Positions 1 through 6,616 of a stretch of 13,078 bases of DNA are shown here, piece by piece. How positions within the stretch are numbered: position 1 is the first letter of the stretch; each line of letters starts with the position of its first letter. The translations under genes were made by a program, and so were the position numbers. The DNA lies in the NCBI GenBank assembly GCA_902796975.1, contig CADBRF010000265.1, positions 1 through 13,078 of the forward strand, read 5' to 3'. The DNA is from an uncultured Coriobacteriaceae bacterium. Lineage in GTDB: Bacteria > Actinomycetota > Coriobacteriia > Coriobacteriales > QAMH01. The notes under the pieces are model-generated. The model ran no database searches, was not told where the DNA came from, and saw only the letters and a list, made by a program, of their open reading frames with translations.

Positions 1-327
1 AGCGCCAACGGCATCGAAGATGACTGGCGTGCCAGTCGCGTTGCCCTGCTTGCCCGCTTCGATCATAGATTTGATGGTGCGCGCATTGAGCGTGCCGATG
101 TTGATGTTCGTGGCAGACGCGATGCCCACCATATCTGCGACCTCATCGATATCGTCTGCCATGAGGGCGGAGCCCCCGATTGCCAGCTCCGCATTGGCGA
201 CATCGTTTACCGTAACGTAGTTGGTAATGTTGTGCACGAGCGGCACGCGCTCCCTCACTGCCTTTGCGTTTTCGCAAATCTCATCGAGCGCTTCTTCAGG
301 TGTCATCTCGTTTACCCTGTTCGTCAT
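1..327 (-). CDS. thiM: Hydroxyethylthiazole kinase ThiM, 3' end outside window
   Basis: Phosphorylates 4-methyl-5-(2-hydroxyethyl)thiazole in the cytoplasm, the salvage entry to the thiazole half of thiamine. The first 109 residues are visible and the C-terminal half is beyond base 1. The family's substrate-binding segment PLVHNITNYVTVNDVAN is at about residues 29-45, followed by IGGSALMAD (50-58) and INIGTLNARTIKSM (75-88). The last visible residues are PVIFDAVGA, where the family usually has DPVGAG, so the Pro is replaced by Ala. The first ATG overlaps the thiC stop (TAATG), which points to translational coupling. A second ATG at 306 has the better ribosome binding site (AGGG 8 bases upstream), so the start is uncertain by seven codons. 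It is the third gene of a thiD-thiC-thiM run. Family assignment is firm. Confidence 0.93.
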   Translation of the reverse strand, partial: MTNRVNEMTPEEALDEICENAKAVRERVPLVHNITNYVTVNDVANAELAIGGSALMADDIDEVADMVGIASATNINIGTLNARTIKSMIEAGKQGNATGTPVIFDAVGA

Positions 328-1634
328 TACAGACCAAGCTCCATTCCGTTTTCTTCGAGAACCTTGTTTACCGTTCGGACAGCGCACATCTTGCCGCACA
401 TCGTGCAGGTACCCTCTTCTGCAGGGGGCGCCGATTCGTAATAGTCGCGGGCAGTCTTGCCATCGATTGCAAGCTTGAACATCTCTTCCCAGTCGAACGC
501 CTTGCGAGCATCAGCCATTGCGTTGTCGCGCTCACGCGCACCTGGAATGCCGAGTGCCACATCCGCAGCGTGGGCAGCGATTCGGCTCGCCACGATCCCA
601 TCGCGCACATCGTCAACATCGGGGAGGCGAAGATGCTCTGCCGGAGTGACGTAGCAGAGGAAATCCGCGCCATGACTTGCGGCGATAGCCCCGCCAATCG
701 CAGACGTGATGTGGTCATAGCCGGGGGCGATGTCGGTCACCAGGGGGCCAAGCACATAGAAGGGTGCTCCATGGCACAGGCGTTTCTCCAGCTCCATGTT
801 TGCCACAATTTCGTTGAGCGCCATATGACCAGGGCCTTCGATCATTACCTGTACGCCTGCATCCCAAGCACGCGTCGTGAGGTTGCCCAGCTCGATGAGC
901 TCGGAGACCTGGGCAGAATCTGTCGAATCGTCGATGCAACCGGGGCGCATCGCATCGCCCAGCGAGATGGTTACATCATGCTCATGGAGAATCTCAAGCA
1001 GTTCGTCGTAGTGCTCGAAAAAGGGATTCTCGTTGCCCGTGAGCTTCATCCAGGCAAAGAGCAGGGAACCGCCACGGCTCACGATATTCATGCGGCGACC
1101 TTCGCGTTCGAATGCCTCGACCGTTCGGCGGTTGATGCCCGCATGGATGGTCATGAAATCAACGCCGTCTTCTGCATGAGCGCGAACGACATCGAGAAAG
1201 TCTTCCGCGGTGCAGGTGGCGAGTTCCTTTTCCAGGTAGCCAATGGCATCGTACATGGGGACGGTGCCAATCATGGCAGTGGATTTGGCAATGAGGTCGC
1301 GGCGGAACTTGCTCGTCTTGCCGCAATTGGAAAGGTCCATGATGGATTCGACCTTGAAATCGAGCGCCATGTCGACCTTTTCCATCTCCACGTCGTAATC
1401 GTGGAGATCGCCCGAAACGCCCAGATTTACGTTTATCTTGGTCGAGAGGCCCTCGCCAACGCCCCAGGGATCAAGCGCAGTATGGTTATGGTTAGAGGGG
1501 ATGACGATGTGTCCTTCGGCAATCTTCCGCATGAGCCACTGGACGTCTCTCCCCTCTTTCTCAGCCACACGCTTTATCTGGGGAGTAACAATACCCAAAC
1601 GGGCGGCATCAAGCTGTGTCGAGTAGTTTTGCAT
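327..1634 (-). CDS. thiC: Phosphomethylpyrimidine synthase ThiC
   Basis: Radical SAM enzyme that converts aminoimidazole ribotide to HMP-P, the pyrimidine half of thiamine. 435 residues: the short form without the N-terminal extension seen in proteobacterial ThiC. Recognisable segments are IPSNHNH (45-51), LDPWGVGEGLSTKINVNLG (54-72), MYDAIGYLEKE (127-137), SLGDAMRPGC (224-233), MIEGPGHMAL (264-273) and LGPLVTDIAPGYDHI (295-309). The C-terminal cluster motif is Cys410, Cys413 and Cys417 in CTMCGKMC, i.e. CX2CX3C; the long ThiC enzymes have CX2CX4C, and as far as I recall the shorter spacing is normal in the short lineage. The frame stays open upstream to 1889, but the ATG at 1634 is chosen because homology begins there and AGAAGG lies 6 bases upstream. 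It follows thiD by 128 bases and overlaps the start of thiM. Confidence 0.97.
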   Translation of the reverse strand: MQNYSTQLDAARLGIVTPQIKRVAEKEGRDVQWLMRKIAEGHIVIPSNHNHTALDPWGVGEGLSTKINVNLGVSGDLHDYDVEMEKVDMALDFKVESIMDLSNCGKTSKFRRDLIAKSTAMIGTVPMYDAIGYLEKELATCTAEDFLDVVRAHAEDGVDFMTIHAGINRRTVEAFEREGRRMNIVSRGGSLLFAWMKLTGNENPFFEHYDELLEILHEHDVTISLGDAMRPGCIDDSTDSAQVSELIELGNLTTRAWDAGVQVMIEGPGHMALNEIVANMELEKRLCHGAPFYVLGPLVTDIAPGYDHITSAIGGAIAASHGADFLCYVTPAEHLRLPDVDDVRDGIVASRIAAHAADVALGIPGARERDNAMADARKAFDWEEMFKLAIDGKTARDYYESAPPAEEGTCTMCGKMCAVRTVNKVLEENGMELGL

Positions 1635-1716
1635 GGAGCCTTCTTTCGCATCGAATAGGCATTTTAATAACCTGTGCAGCTTCAGTTGAGAGCAATAGCG
1701 ATAAATACAGCGCGGG

Positions 1717-1744
1717 TATATAACAGACATTTCCCGGTTGAAAA
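1717..1744 (-). promoter_or_regulatory. Candidate promoter for thiC
   Basis: On the minus strand TTTTCA (1739-1744) is followed after 16 bases by TATATA (1717-1722), preceded by TGT, which makes an extended -10. It lies in the 128-base gap between thiD and thiC and would give a leader of roughly 75 bases. I see no second TPP aptamer in that leader, since there is no CUGAGA. This is by-eye matching only. Confidence 0.35.
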
Positions 1745-1762
1745 GGGATGTGAGAGCTCCTC

Positions 1763-2620
1763 CTAGGGACGCTCGACGAACCGACGGCGGTTCTTGGAGG
1801 AGGCATGACGGGCAACACGGATGGACTCCTCGCTCACGTGATTGAGGATATAGGAGCCATGTCCAAGCTGCTCTGCCTGGGCTATGCACACCGCGAGGTA
1901 GTTATGGGCGCGCGCCACCGCCTGCCCCAAGCTCTTGCCCTGGGAAATGCCACAGGCAATTGCTGTGGAAAGCGTACAGCCCGTGCCATGGAACTCGCCC
2001 TCGCGTCGCGCCGATTCGAACTCCATTGAACGGCCATCGCTCAGGAATAGCCGATCAACGCTCAGGGACGGGTCAGCGTCATCGGCTGCGTTCGCATGGC
2101 CTCCCTTGATGAGAACAGCACGAGCACCACGAGAAAAGATGCACTGGGCCATTTCCTCGGATGTCACATCCTCACCTTCCGCAACTTGAGCGAGTACGCG
2201 AGCCTCGAACAAATTGGGTGTCACGATGCGGGAACGGGAGAGAATCCTATCGTTTAGGACCTCAAGCGCGCCCTCATCACCAAGTTCGGCACCCGTGCTC
2301 GTCACGCGAACCGGGTCGAGGACAACGGGAAGGCTGTTATGTTCCTCGAGAAAATCGGCCACGACCTCAGTTGTCGCGGCATCGGGAAGCATGCCTATCT
2401 TGACAGCGGCGATATCGATATCCGAGATAATAGCGTCGAGCTGCGCTCTCATCATCTCGGCACTCGCCGGCTGCGACATGGTGAAGCTCATGGTGTTTTG
2501 GGCCGTGAGAGCAGTGACAGCAGTTGCCGCATAGACACCGAACGCTGCGGCAGTCTTGAGGTCTGCCTGCATGCCCGCGCCGGCAATTGAATCTGAACCC
2601 GCAATAATAAGAATGCTCAT
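1763..2620 (-). CDS. thiD: Hydroxymethylpyrimidine/phosphomethylpyrimidine kinase ThiD
   Basis: Ribokinase-fold kinase that phosphorylates HMP and then HMP-P to give HMP-PP for thiamine phosphate synthase. 285 residues from the chosen start. The N terminus ILIIAGSDSIAGAGMQADLK (residues 3-22) is the family signature. DPVRVTSTG (102-110), TPNLFEA (134-140), LIKGGH (170-175) and HGTGCTLSTAIA (211-222) with the catalytic-type Cys215 follow in the normal order. An in-frame ATG at 2638 would add MRGQQI, but the family normally begins directly at the ATG used here. AGGA lies 11 bases before the 2638 ATG, and only a GGGG stretch precedes the 2620 ATG, so the start is not settled. It leads the thiD-thiC-thiM run and sits behind a TPP-riboswitch-like leader. 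No TenA or ThiE fusion is present. Confidence 0.95.
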   Translation of the reverse strand: MSILIIAGSDSIAGAGMQADLKTAAAFGVYAATAVTALTAQNTMSFTMSQPASAEMMRAQLDAIISDIDIAAVKIGMLPDAATTEVVADFLEEHNSLPVVLDPVRVTSTGAELGDEGALEVLNDRILSRSRIVTPNLFEARVLAQVAEGEDVTSEEMAQCIFSRGARAVLIKGGHANAADDADPSLSVDRLFLSDGRSMEFESARREGEFHGTGCTLSTAIACGISQGKSLGQAVARAHNYLAVCIAQAEQLGHGSYILNHVSEESIRVARHASSKNRRRFVERP

Positions 2621-2710
2621 AATCTGCTGGCCCCGCATTACCGGAGCCGTCCTTTCGGTCGCGATGAATCCGCCTCTCAGCCGCCCTTAAAGGCAGCTCC
2701 CGATGTTTGG
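2618..2710 (-). promoter_or_regulatory. TPP-riboswitch-like leader of thiD (divergent)
   Basis: Read on the minus strand, the leader holds CGGGAGC, a 6-bp hairpin GCUGCC/GGCGGC with loop UUUAAG, and directly after it UGAGAGG, matching the pyrimidine-sensor arm of TPP aptamers (GGGNGC ... GGCUGAGA). Further on, CGACCG is followed by a hairpin GGCUCC/GGGGCC whose loop is GGUAAUGC, like the P5 arm with its UAAUGC loop. The usual GAACCUGAUC and the closing AGGGA are not intact, and P1 pairing is weak (AUC/GAU). Position upstream of thiD and the GGCUGAGA core support the call; the degenerate second half keeps it tentative. The in-frame ATG at 2638 lies in the loop of the P5-like arm, so control at translation initiation is plausible. 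Confidence 0.55.
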
Positions 2711-2723
2711 TCGAGCTGTTTTC

Positions 2724-2752
2724 AGACTAGCGCATCCCCCCACCCCTTGCAA
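2724..2752 (-). promoter_or_regulatory. Candidate promoter for thiD
   Basis: On the minus strand TTGCAA (2747-2752) and TAGTCT (2724-2729) are separated by exactly 17 bases. A start near 2716 would place the whole TPP-like element at the very beginning of the transcript, where an aptamer should lie. The hexamers are only partial matches to consensus. Confidence 0.45.
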
Positions 2753-2896
2753 TATCTGATAGATGGACATCGGCACAAAGGCGGAAGTTCACAGGTAAGA
2801 ACATTCGCAATTGACCGGCTCAACCGAGCAGGCAATTTCCACCTACCCTGCTGTCGTTCTATCCACGCAAGGCCCGCAGCAATTTTTCTTTCTGCC
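2753..2896. other. Intergenic stretch between thiD leader and sortase, no gene seen
   Basis: This is the middle of the longest gene-free stretch in the window (2621-2935). It separates two divergent transcription units. Apart from the promoter elements annotated at its edges, I see only a short GCTC/GAGC inverted repeat near 2820-2831, and no open frame that looks coding. Confidence 0.5.
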
Positions 2897-2905
2897 TGCT
2901 AGAAT
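2897..2905 (+). promoter_or_regulatory. Candidate extended -10 promoter for the sortase
   Basis: TGC directly precedes TAGAAT (2900-2905), an extended -10 pattern. No convincing -35 is present. A start near 2912 would leave a leader of about 24 bases that contains the ribosome binding site GGAGGG. Confidence 0.4.
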
Positions 2906-2935
2906 CTGCCCTGTAAACCAACAAGCGGAGGGACG

Positions 2936-3685
2936 ATGCGGCAGGGCAAGCATTCAAAATCTCAGGCAAAGGGCAAGGGCAAAAGCCGCCTTCTGCTCGT
3001 CATCGCCATCGTCTGCTTTGTCATTGCAGGAATCTGCGGCATACAGATTGGCACGAAGGCATGGGACTACCACCAGGCTGCCAAGGGCTTTGAAGAGGTC
3101 GCGGAGAAAACAGACAAGGACGTACATAAGGCCTACGAGTATAACCACGATTGCAATATATGGCTGCACGTTGAAGATACGCGCATTGACTATCCCGTGA
3201 TGTACACCCCTGACGACCCGGAGTACTACCTGCATCGCGATTTCGAGGGGAACGCATCAGCAGCCGGGACCCCCTTCATTGGCGCTAACTGTTCGATTGC
3301 CTCCAAGAGCCTCATCATTTACGGCCATCATATGAGAGATGGGTCCATGTTCGCCACCCTCGAGAAATTCAATGATCAGAGTTTCGCCCAGACTCACACC
3401 ATTGACATTTCAACCCGCGCGGGAGCGAGCGATTTCACTGTGGTCGGAGCCTTCTATGAGGATCTCACGAGTTCGGGTTACTACCGCTATTGGAACGAAG
3501 TGGGAAATCTCACCGAGGAAGAAGCGGACGACTACCTGAACCACGTGCGCAGCGTCTCGCTCTACAGCACTGATACCGCCTTCGACTATGACTCTCAGCA
3601 GATAGTCACGCTCTCGACCTGCTCCTATGGCACAAGCGAGGAACGGTTCGCGGTCGTCGCAGTTGGCCCCGCCATAGCTCAGTAA
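2936..3685 (+). CDS. Class B sortase (SrtB-type transpeptidase)
   Basis: Membrane-anchored cysteine transpeptidase that joins surface proteins to the cell envelope. 249 residues. A basic N terminus (residues 1-18, rich in Lys) leads into one transmembrane helix at about 19-40, with the catalytic domain outside. SrtB-family features follow: IWLHVEDTRIDYPVMY (75-90), LHRDFEGNASAAGTPFI (99-115), the catalytic His131 in IIYGHHM, Cys229 in TLSTCSYG and the catalytic-type Arg237 in ERFAVVAVG. All three catalytic residues are present. The start is set by GGAGGG 3 bases before the ATG. No pilin or LPXTG/NPXTN substrate gene is visible nearby, so its substrate is unknown. It converges on rnhA with 21 bases between the stops. 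Confidence 0.93.
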   Translation: MRQGKHSKSQAKGKGKSRLLLVIAIVCFVIAGICGIQIGTKAWDYHQAAKGFEEVAEKTDKDVHKAYEYNHDCNIWLHVEDTRIDYPVMYTPDDPEYYLHRDFEGNASAAGTPFIGANCSIASKSLIIYGHHMRDGSMFATLEKFNDQSFAQTHTIDISTRAGASDFTVVGAFYEDLTSSGYYRYWNEVGNLTEEEADDYLNHVRSVSLYSTDTAFDYDSQQIVTLSTCSYGTSEERFAVVAVGPAIAQ

Positions 3686-3706
3686 ATCATCGAAACAGGA
3701 AGTGCC

Positions 3707-4165
3707 TCAGCGCTCCCCCGCCTCGACTTCATCCATAGCTCGGTTGGCAAGCTCGTCTGCCCGGTTGTTGCCGGCGTTGTTCGCATGCCCTTTGACCTTG
3801 TTGAAAGTGATGTCGGCAAAGCGGTCCCGCTGAGCGATGAGCGCCTCCCAGAGCTCCCGGTTCTTGACCGGCTCTTTCTTGGAATTGACCCAGTTCTTCT
3901 TCTGCCAACCGGCAACCCATGAATTCATCCCATTGACAACATAGGCACTATCGCAGAACACGTCTACACTCACAGACGGCTTCGTAATTGCAGAGAGGCC
4001 TTCGATAGCCGCCGTGAGCTCCATCTTGTTGTTCGTGGTATTGGGCTCTCCTCCCCAGAGTTCCTTTTCATGTGAACCCCAGACAAGCAATGCTCCCCAA
4101 CCACCCACGTTGGTATCTGCCTGGTTGCCCCGGCATCCGCCATCACAGTAAAGCTGCACTCGCAT
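3707..4165 (-). CDS. rnhA: Ribonuclease HI
   Basis: Cytoplasmic endonuclease that cuts the RNA strand of RNA-DNA hybrids such as Okazaki primers and R-loops. 152 residues, the usual length. The DEDD metal site is complete: Asp8 in YCDGGCRGN, Glu49 in NNKMELTAAIEGL, Asp72 in FCDSAYVVNGM and Asp137 in NNRADELA, with the accessory His127 in VKGHANN. The basic region around WVAGWQKKNWVNSKKEPVKN (83-102) corresponds to the handle used in substrate binding in E. coli RNase HI. The ATG is preceded by GGAGAAGGAG. It lies 12 bases after the MFS gene, so the two are probably co-transcribed. Confidence 0.97.
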   Translation of the reverse strand: MRVQLYCDGGCRGNQADTNVGGWGALLVWGSHEKELWGGEPNTTNNKMELTAAIEGLSAITKPSVSVDVFCDSAYVVNGMNSWVAGWQKKNWVNSKKEPVKNRELWEALIAQRDRFADITFNKVKGHANNAGNNRADELANRAMDEVEAGER

Positions 4166-4177
4166 GCTCTCCTTCTC

Positions 4178-5386
4178 CTAACTCGAAGCGCCCACACGCA
4201 CACGCAACGCATAGAGTGCCACCATGAGAACGGTCGAGACGCCCATGATGCACGTGAGCCCAAAAATATAGGTCGGCCAGGGAAGCGTTGCGAAAATCGT
4301 GCCGAAGGAACCGAATACGCTGTAGACGAAGTTGACCCACGCGCTTGCCGCACCCACCTGTTCGGGTCGTTGATCAAGGAGAATTACAAAACTCAAGGGC
4401 CGAATGATGCCCTCGATAAGAGCGAAGAGGACGAATGCAACCAGGAAGCTATAAGGGCTCAGATGGCCTATGGTCCCCATGAGCACGGCAGAAACCCCCG
4501 AGACTACAAACGAAGCGAGAAGAATCGGGCGGTTTCCGAACGTATGAGAAAGCTTGAGGTAAATGAAAGGCGCGACGACACTTGTTAGAGCAACCGTCGC
4601 GTAGACGGCGTTATAGATTGTGTACGACACACCGAAATCGTCGAGCAGGACATAGGAGACGACCGCGATGAAACTCATGAAGGGAAGTCCCGCGAGCGAG
4701 ACGATACCAGTAAGTCCACGAAAACGCCCGTTGCCAAGCAAGGTGCGCACGCGCTTGCCAGTTTCAGCGAGCGCCGCACCAACCCCATCTGAAAGCCGCG
4801 CCTGCTGAGGCAACGTTTCGGAAAGAAGGCAGGCAAGGACGGTGGCAAGGCAGCCACCGGCCATGAGAAAGGCAAAGATATACCGCCAGGACCCGAGACC
4901 TAAGAAAAACGTGCCAAGAAAGGGAGCAAAGACTGGTCCAATGAGTATGAGTGACTGCACAAGCGACATGCAAAGTTTCAGGTCTCTATCGGTATAGGCG
5001 TCCTTGACCAGCGCAGATTCCAGAGTGGTGACAAAACCGAAGCCAATAGCCTGCCCAAAGCGAAAGGCAGAGAGCATGATAACGCTTGTGGAAATCATGC
5101 ATCCCAGCGAGGAGAGAGTGAACAGCAAACAGGCGGTCAAAAGCACAGGTTTACGCCCGAACTTGTCTGAAAGCGGGCCAGCAATGAGCACCGCAAAGGC
5201 GGCTACAAACATGAAGATGAACATCGTGAGATTGAGCAGGGAGGCAGATGCTCCAAAATCCTCCTGCAATTTTGGCAGGGCAGGGGCATACATATCGATG
5301 GCGAGTATGTGCAGCGTTGCGATTATGAGCACGCAAGCGAGAAACCCCCGTGGTCCAACGTGCCTCTGCTCAACGACAAGCTTCAC
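4178..5386 (-). CDS. Bcr/CflA-family MFS efflux transporter
   Basis: Inner-membrane drug/H+ antiporter-type permease, 402 residues with about 12 hydrophobic segments. The family signature IDMYAPALP is at about residues 30-38 at the end of the first helix, and the MFS motif A GPLSDKFGRKPVLL at about 70-83 in the first cytoplasmic loop. The frame opens at a TTG at 5407, but GTG at 5386 is chosen because GGAGGG lies 6 bases before it and there is no ribosome binding site for the TTG. Known members export chloramphenicol, bicyclomycin or sulfonamides, and E. coli Bcr has been linked to cysteine export. The gene is divergent from a serine acetyltransferase, so export of a cysteine-pathway metabolite is a reasonable but unproven guess. 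Confidence 0.92.
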   Translation of the reverse strand: MKLVVEQRHVGPRGFLACVLIIATLHILAIDMYAPALPKLQEDFGASASLLNLTMFIFMFVAAFAVLIAGPLSDKFGRKPVLLTACLLFTLSSLGCMISTSVIMLSAFRFGQAIGFGFVTTLESALVKDAYTDRDLKLCMSLVQSLILIGPVFAPFLGTFFLGLGSWRYIFAFLMAGGCLATVLACLLSETLPQQARLSDGVGAALAETGKRVRTLLGNGRFRGLTGIVSLAGLPFMSFIAVVSYVLLDDFGVSYTIYNAVYATVALTSVVAPFIYLKLSHTFGNRPILLASFVVSGVSAVLMGTIGHLSPYSFLVAFVLFALIEGIIRPLSFVILLDQRPEQVGAASAWVNFVYSVFGSFGTIFATLPWPTYIFGLTCIMGVSTVLMVALYALRVRVGASS

Positions 5387-5536
5387 TGAAAACCCTCCAC
5401 AAAACAAACGCTAGCGCTTTTCAGCCCCATTGTTGCAGGCAGAAAGACAAAACTCCACACCCCAATCTATGAACACCACTATGAATCACAGGTATATCCG
5501 TGCGGAGTTCGAAAACATTACCAAACTGTCACGTAC

Positions 5537-5563
5537 ATTAGTATCATTTTAAATGATACTAAT
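5537..5563. promoter_or_regulatory. Perfect 27-base palindrome, likely operator
   Basis: Arms of 13 bases, ATTAGTATCATTT and its exact complement, flank a single central T at 5550. It lies in the 223-base divergent region between the MFS pump and the serine acetyltransferase, directly upstream of a TATACT hexamer in the position of a -35 element. It has no following T run and lies before the predicted transcript start, so an operator fits better than a terminator. The regulator gene is not in the window. Confidence 0.6.
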
Positions 5564-5568
5564 ATACT
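5563..5568 (+). promoter_or_regulatory. Candidate -10 element for the serine acetyltransferase
   Basis: TATACT overlaps the last base of the palindrome. The -35 position would fall inside the palindrome and shows no TTGACA, so initiation may depend on, or be blocked by, a factor bound there. The predicted leader is about 35 bases. Confidence 0.4.
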
Positions 5569-5609
5569 AGGATTTTCATGAACACATTAAGAGCGGAAGG
5601 GCCGTATAT

Positions 5610-6518
5610 ATGTTCAACGAGAAACTGGATGACATCGTCGCCGCCATCGAGCAGGCATATGATGCAGACGAGATCCGCTTTAACGACACAGAACGTCACT
5701 TTCCCAACAAGGCGAATGTCCAGCAGATCATCCTAGACCTGCGCAGAGTCTTCTTCCCCCGGTTCTTCGGCAATGAAGCCCCCTGCGGAGCCGGCCCGAA
5801 ATACTTCATCGGCAACACGCTCTCCACTATCGAAGAGGCGCTTCACCGCGAGGTGTATGAGGCGCTCCTCTTCCGCGATGGCGATACGCTAACTCCTGAA
5901 GAAGCGGAAAAGAAGTCGAGCGAAATCTGCTCAAACTTCTTCTACCGGCTCCCTGAGCTTCAGCGCATCCTTCTCACGGATGTGCAGGCGGCATTCGATG
6001 GAGACCCTGCAGCTCAGAGCAAGGAAGAGATTATCTACTGCTACCCAGGGTTTTTCGCCATCTTCGTCTACCGCCTCGCCCACGAGCTCTATGTGCAGAA
6101 TGTGCCGCTCATCCCGCGTATTATGAGTGAATACGCCCATTCCGAAACTGGTGTGGACATCAACTCCGGCGCCGAAATCGACGACTACTTCTTCATCGAT
6201 CATGCTACCGGCGTGGTCATCGGTGAGACCACCAAGATTGGCAAGCATGTGAAAATCTATCAGGGTGTCACGCTGGGAGCTCTCTCCACTCGTGCAGGGC
6301 ATAAACTTCGCGGCAGCGAACGCCACCCAACCATAGAGGCCAATGTGACCATCTATTCCAACGCCAGTGTCCTCGGCGGTGAAACCGTCATAGGCGAGGG
6401 TTCCGTTATCGCGGGCAGCGCCTGTGTCACGGAATCAGTTCCCGCCAACTCCCGCGTTTCCCTCACGAACCAGGAAGTCACGGTCCGTATCAGCAACAAG
6501 GAATTCAAGAAGAATTAG
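5610..6518 (+). CDS. Serine O-acetyltransferase
   Basis: Transfers acetyl from acetyl-CoA to L-serine to make O-acetylserine, the first step of cysteine synthesis. 302 residues: an alpha-helical N-terminal domain (about 1-165) and a left-handed beta-helix of hexapeptide repeats (about 180-285). Key segments are YAHSETGVDINSGAEI (175-190), FIDHATGVVIGETTKIG (195-211) with the catalytic-type His198, VKIYQGVTLGALS (214-226) and RHPTIEANVTIYSNASVLGG (238-257). It is of the longer EpsC/CysE-like type rather than the short Bacillus form. GGAAGGG lies 8 bases before the ATG. No cysK is adjacent, and the gene stands alone on the plus strand, divergent from an efflux pump and preceded by a palindrome. 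A cysE or epsC symbol would be a guess. Confidence 0.95.
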   Translation: MFNEKLDDIVAAIEQAYDADEIRFNDTERHFPNKANVQQIILDLRRVFFPRFFGNEAPCGAGPKYFIGNTLSTIEEALHREVYEALLFRDGDTLTPEEAEKKSSEICSNFFYRLPELQRILLTDVQAAFDGDPAAQSKEEIIYCYPGFFAIFVYRLAHELYVQNVPLIPRIMSEYAHSETGVDINSGAEIDDYFFIDHATGVVIGETTKIGKHVKIYQGVTLGALSTRAGHKLRGSERHPTIEANVTIYSNASVLGGETVIGEGSVIAGSACVTESVPANSRVSLTNQEVTVRISNKEFKKN

Positions 6519-6533
6519 AAAACGTATGCTAAA

Positions 6534-6564
6534 CGCCCGCATGGCCTCAGGGTCAAGGCGGGCG
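6534..6564. terminator. Hairpin between convergent acetyltransferase and elp3 genes
   Basis: CGCCCGC and GCGGGCG form a 7-bp GC stem with a 17-base loop, 15 bases after the acetyltransferase stop. On the plus strand it is followed by CACTTTATG and on the minus strand by a TTTAGC stretch, so neither T tract is strong. It probably acts as a weak terminator shared by the convergent genes. Confidence 0.45.
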
Positions 6565-6616
6565 CACTTTATGTGAAGGGCATCGCTCCCCTCTCGCCGT
6601 CGGCCGGTTGACGGAA

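Noticed and set aside
264..1658. Long plus-strand open frame of 464 codons
   Set aside because: It lies entirely opposite thiC, which has unmistakable family motifs over its full length; the plus-strand translation resembles nothing and is a shadow of the GC-biased third positions.
5537..5563. The palindrome as an intrinsic terminator
   Set aside because: AT-rich, no T tract on either side, and it precedes the -10 of the downstream gene.
6583..6616. CCGTC/GACGG inverted repeat near the elp3 stop
   Set aside because: Only five base pairs with no T tract; the longer GC hairpin at 6534-6564 is the better terminator candidate.
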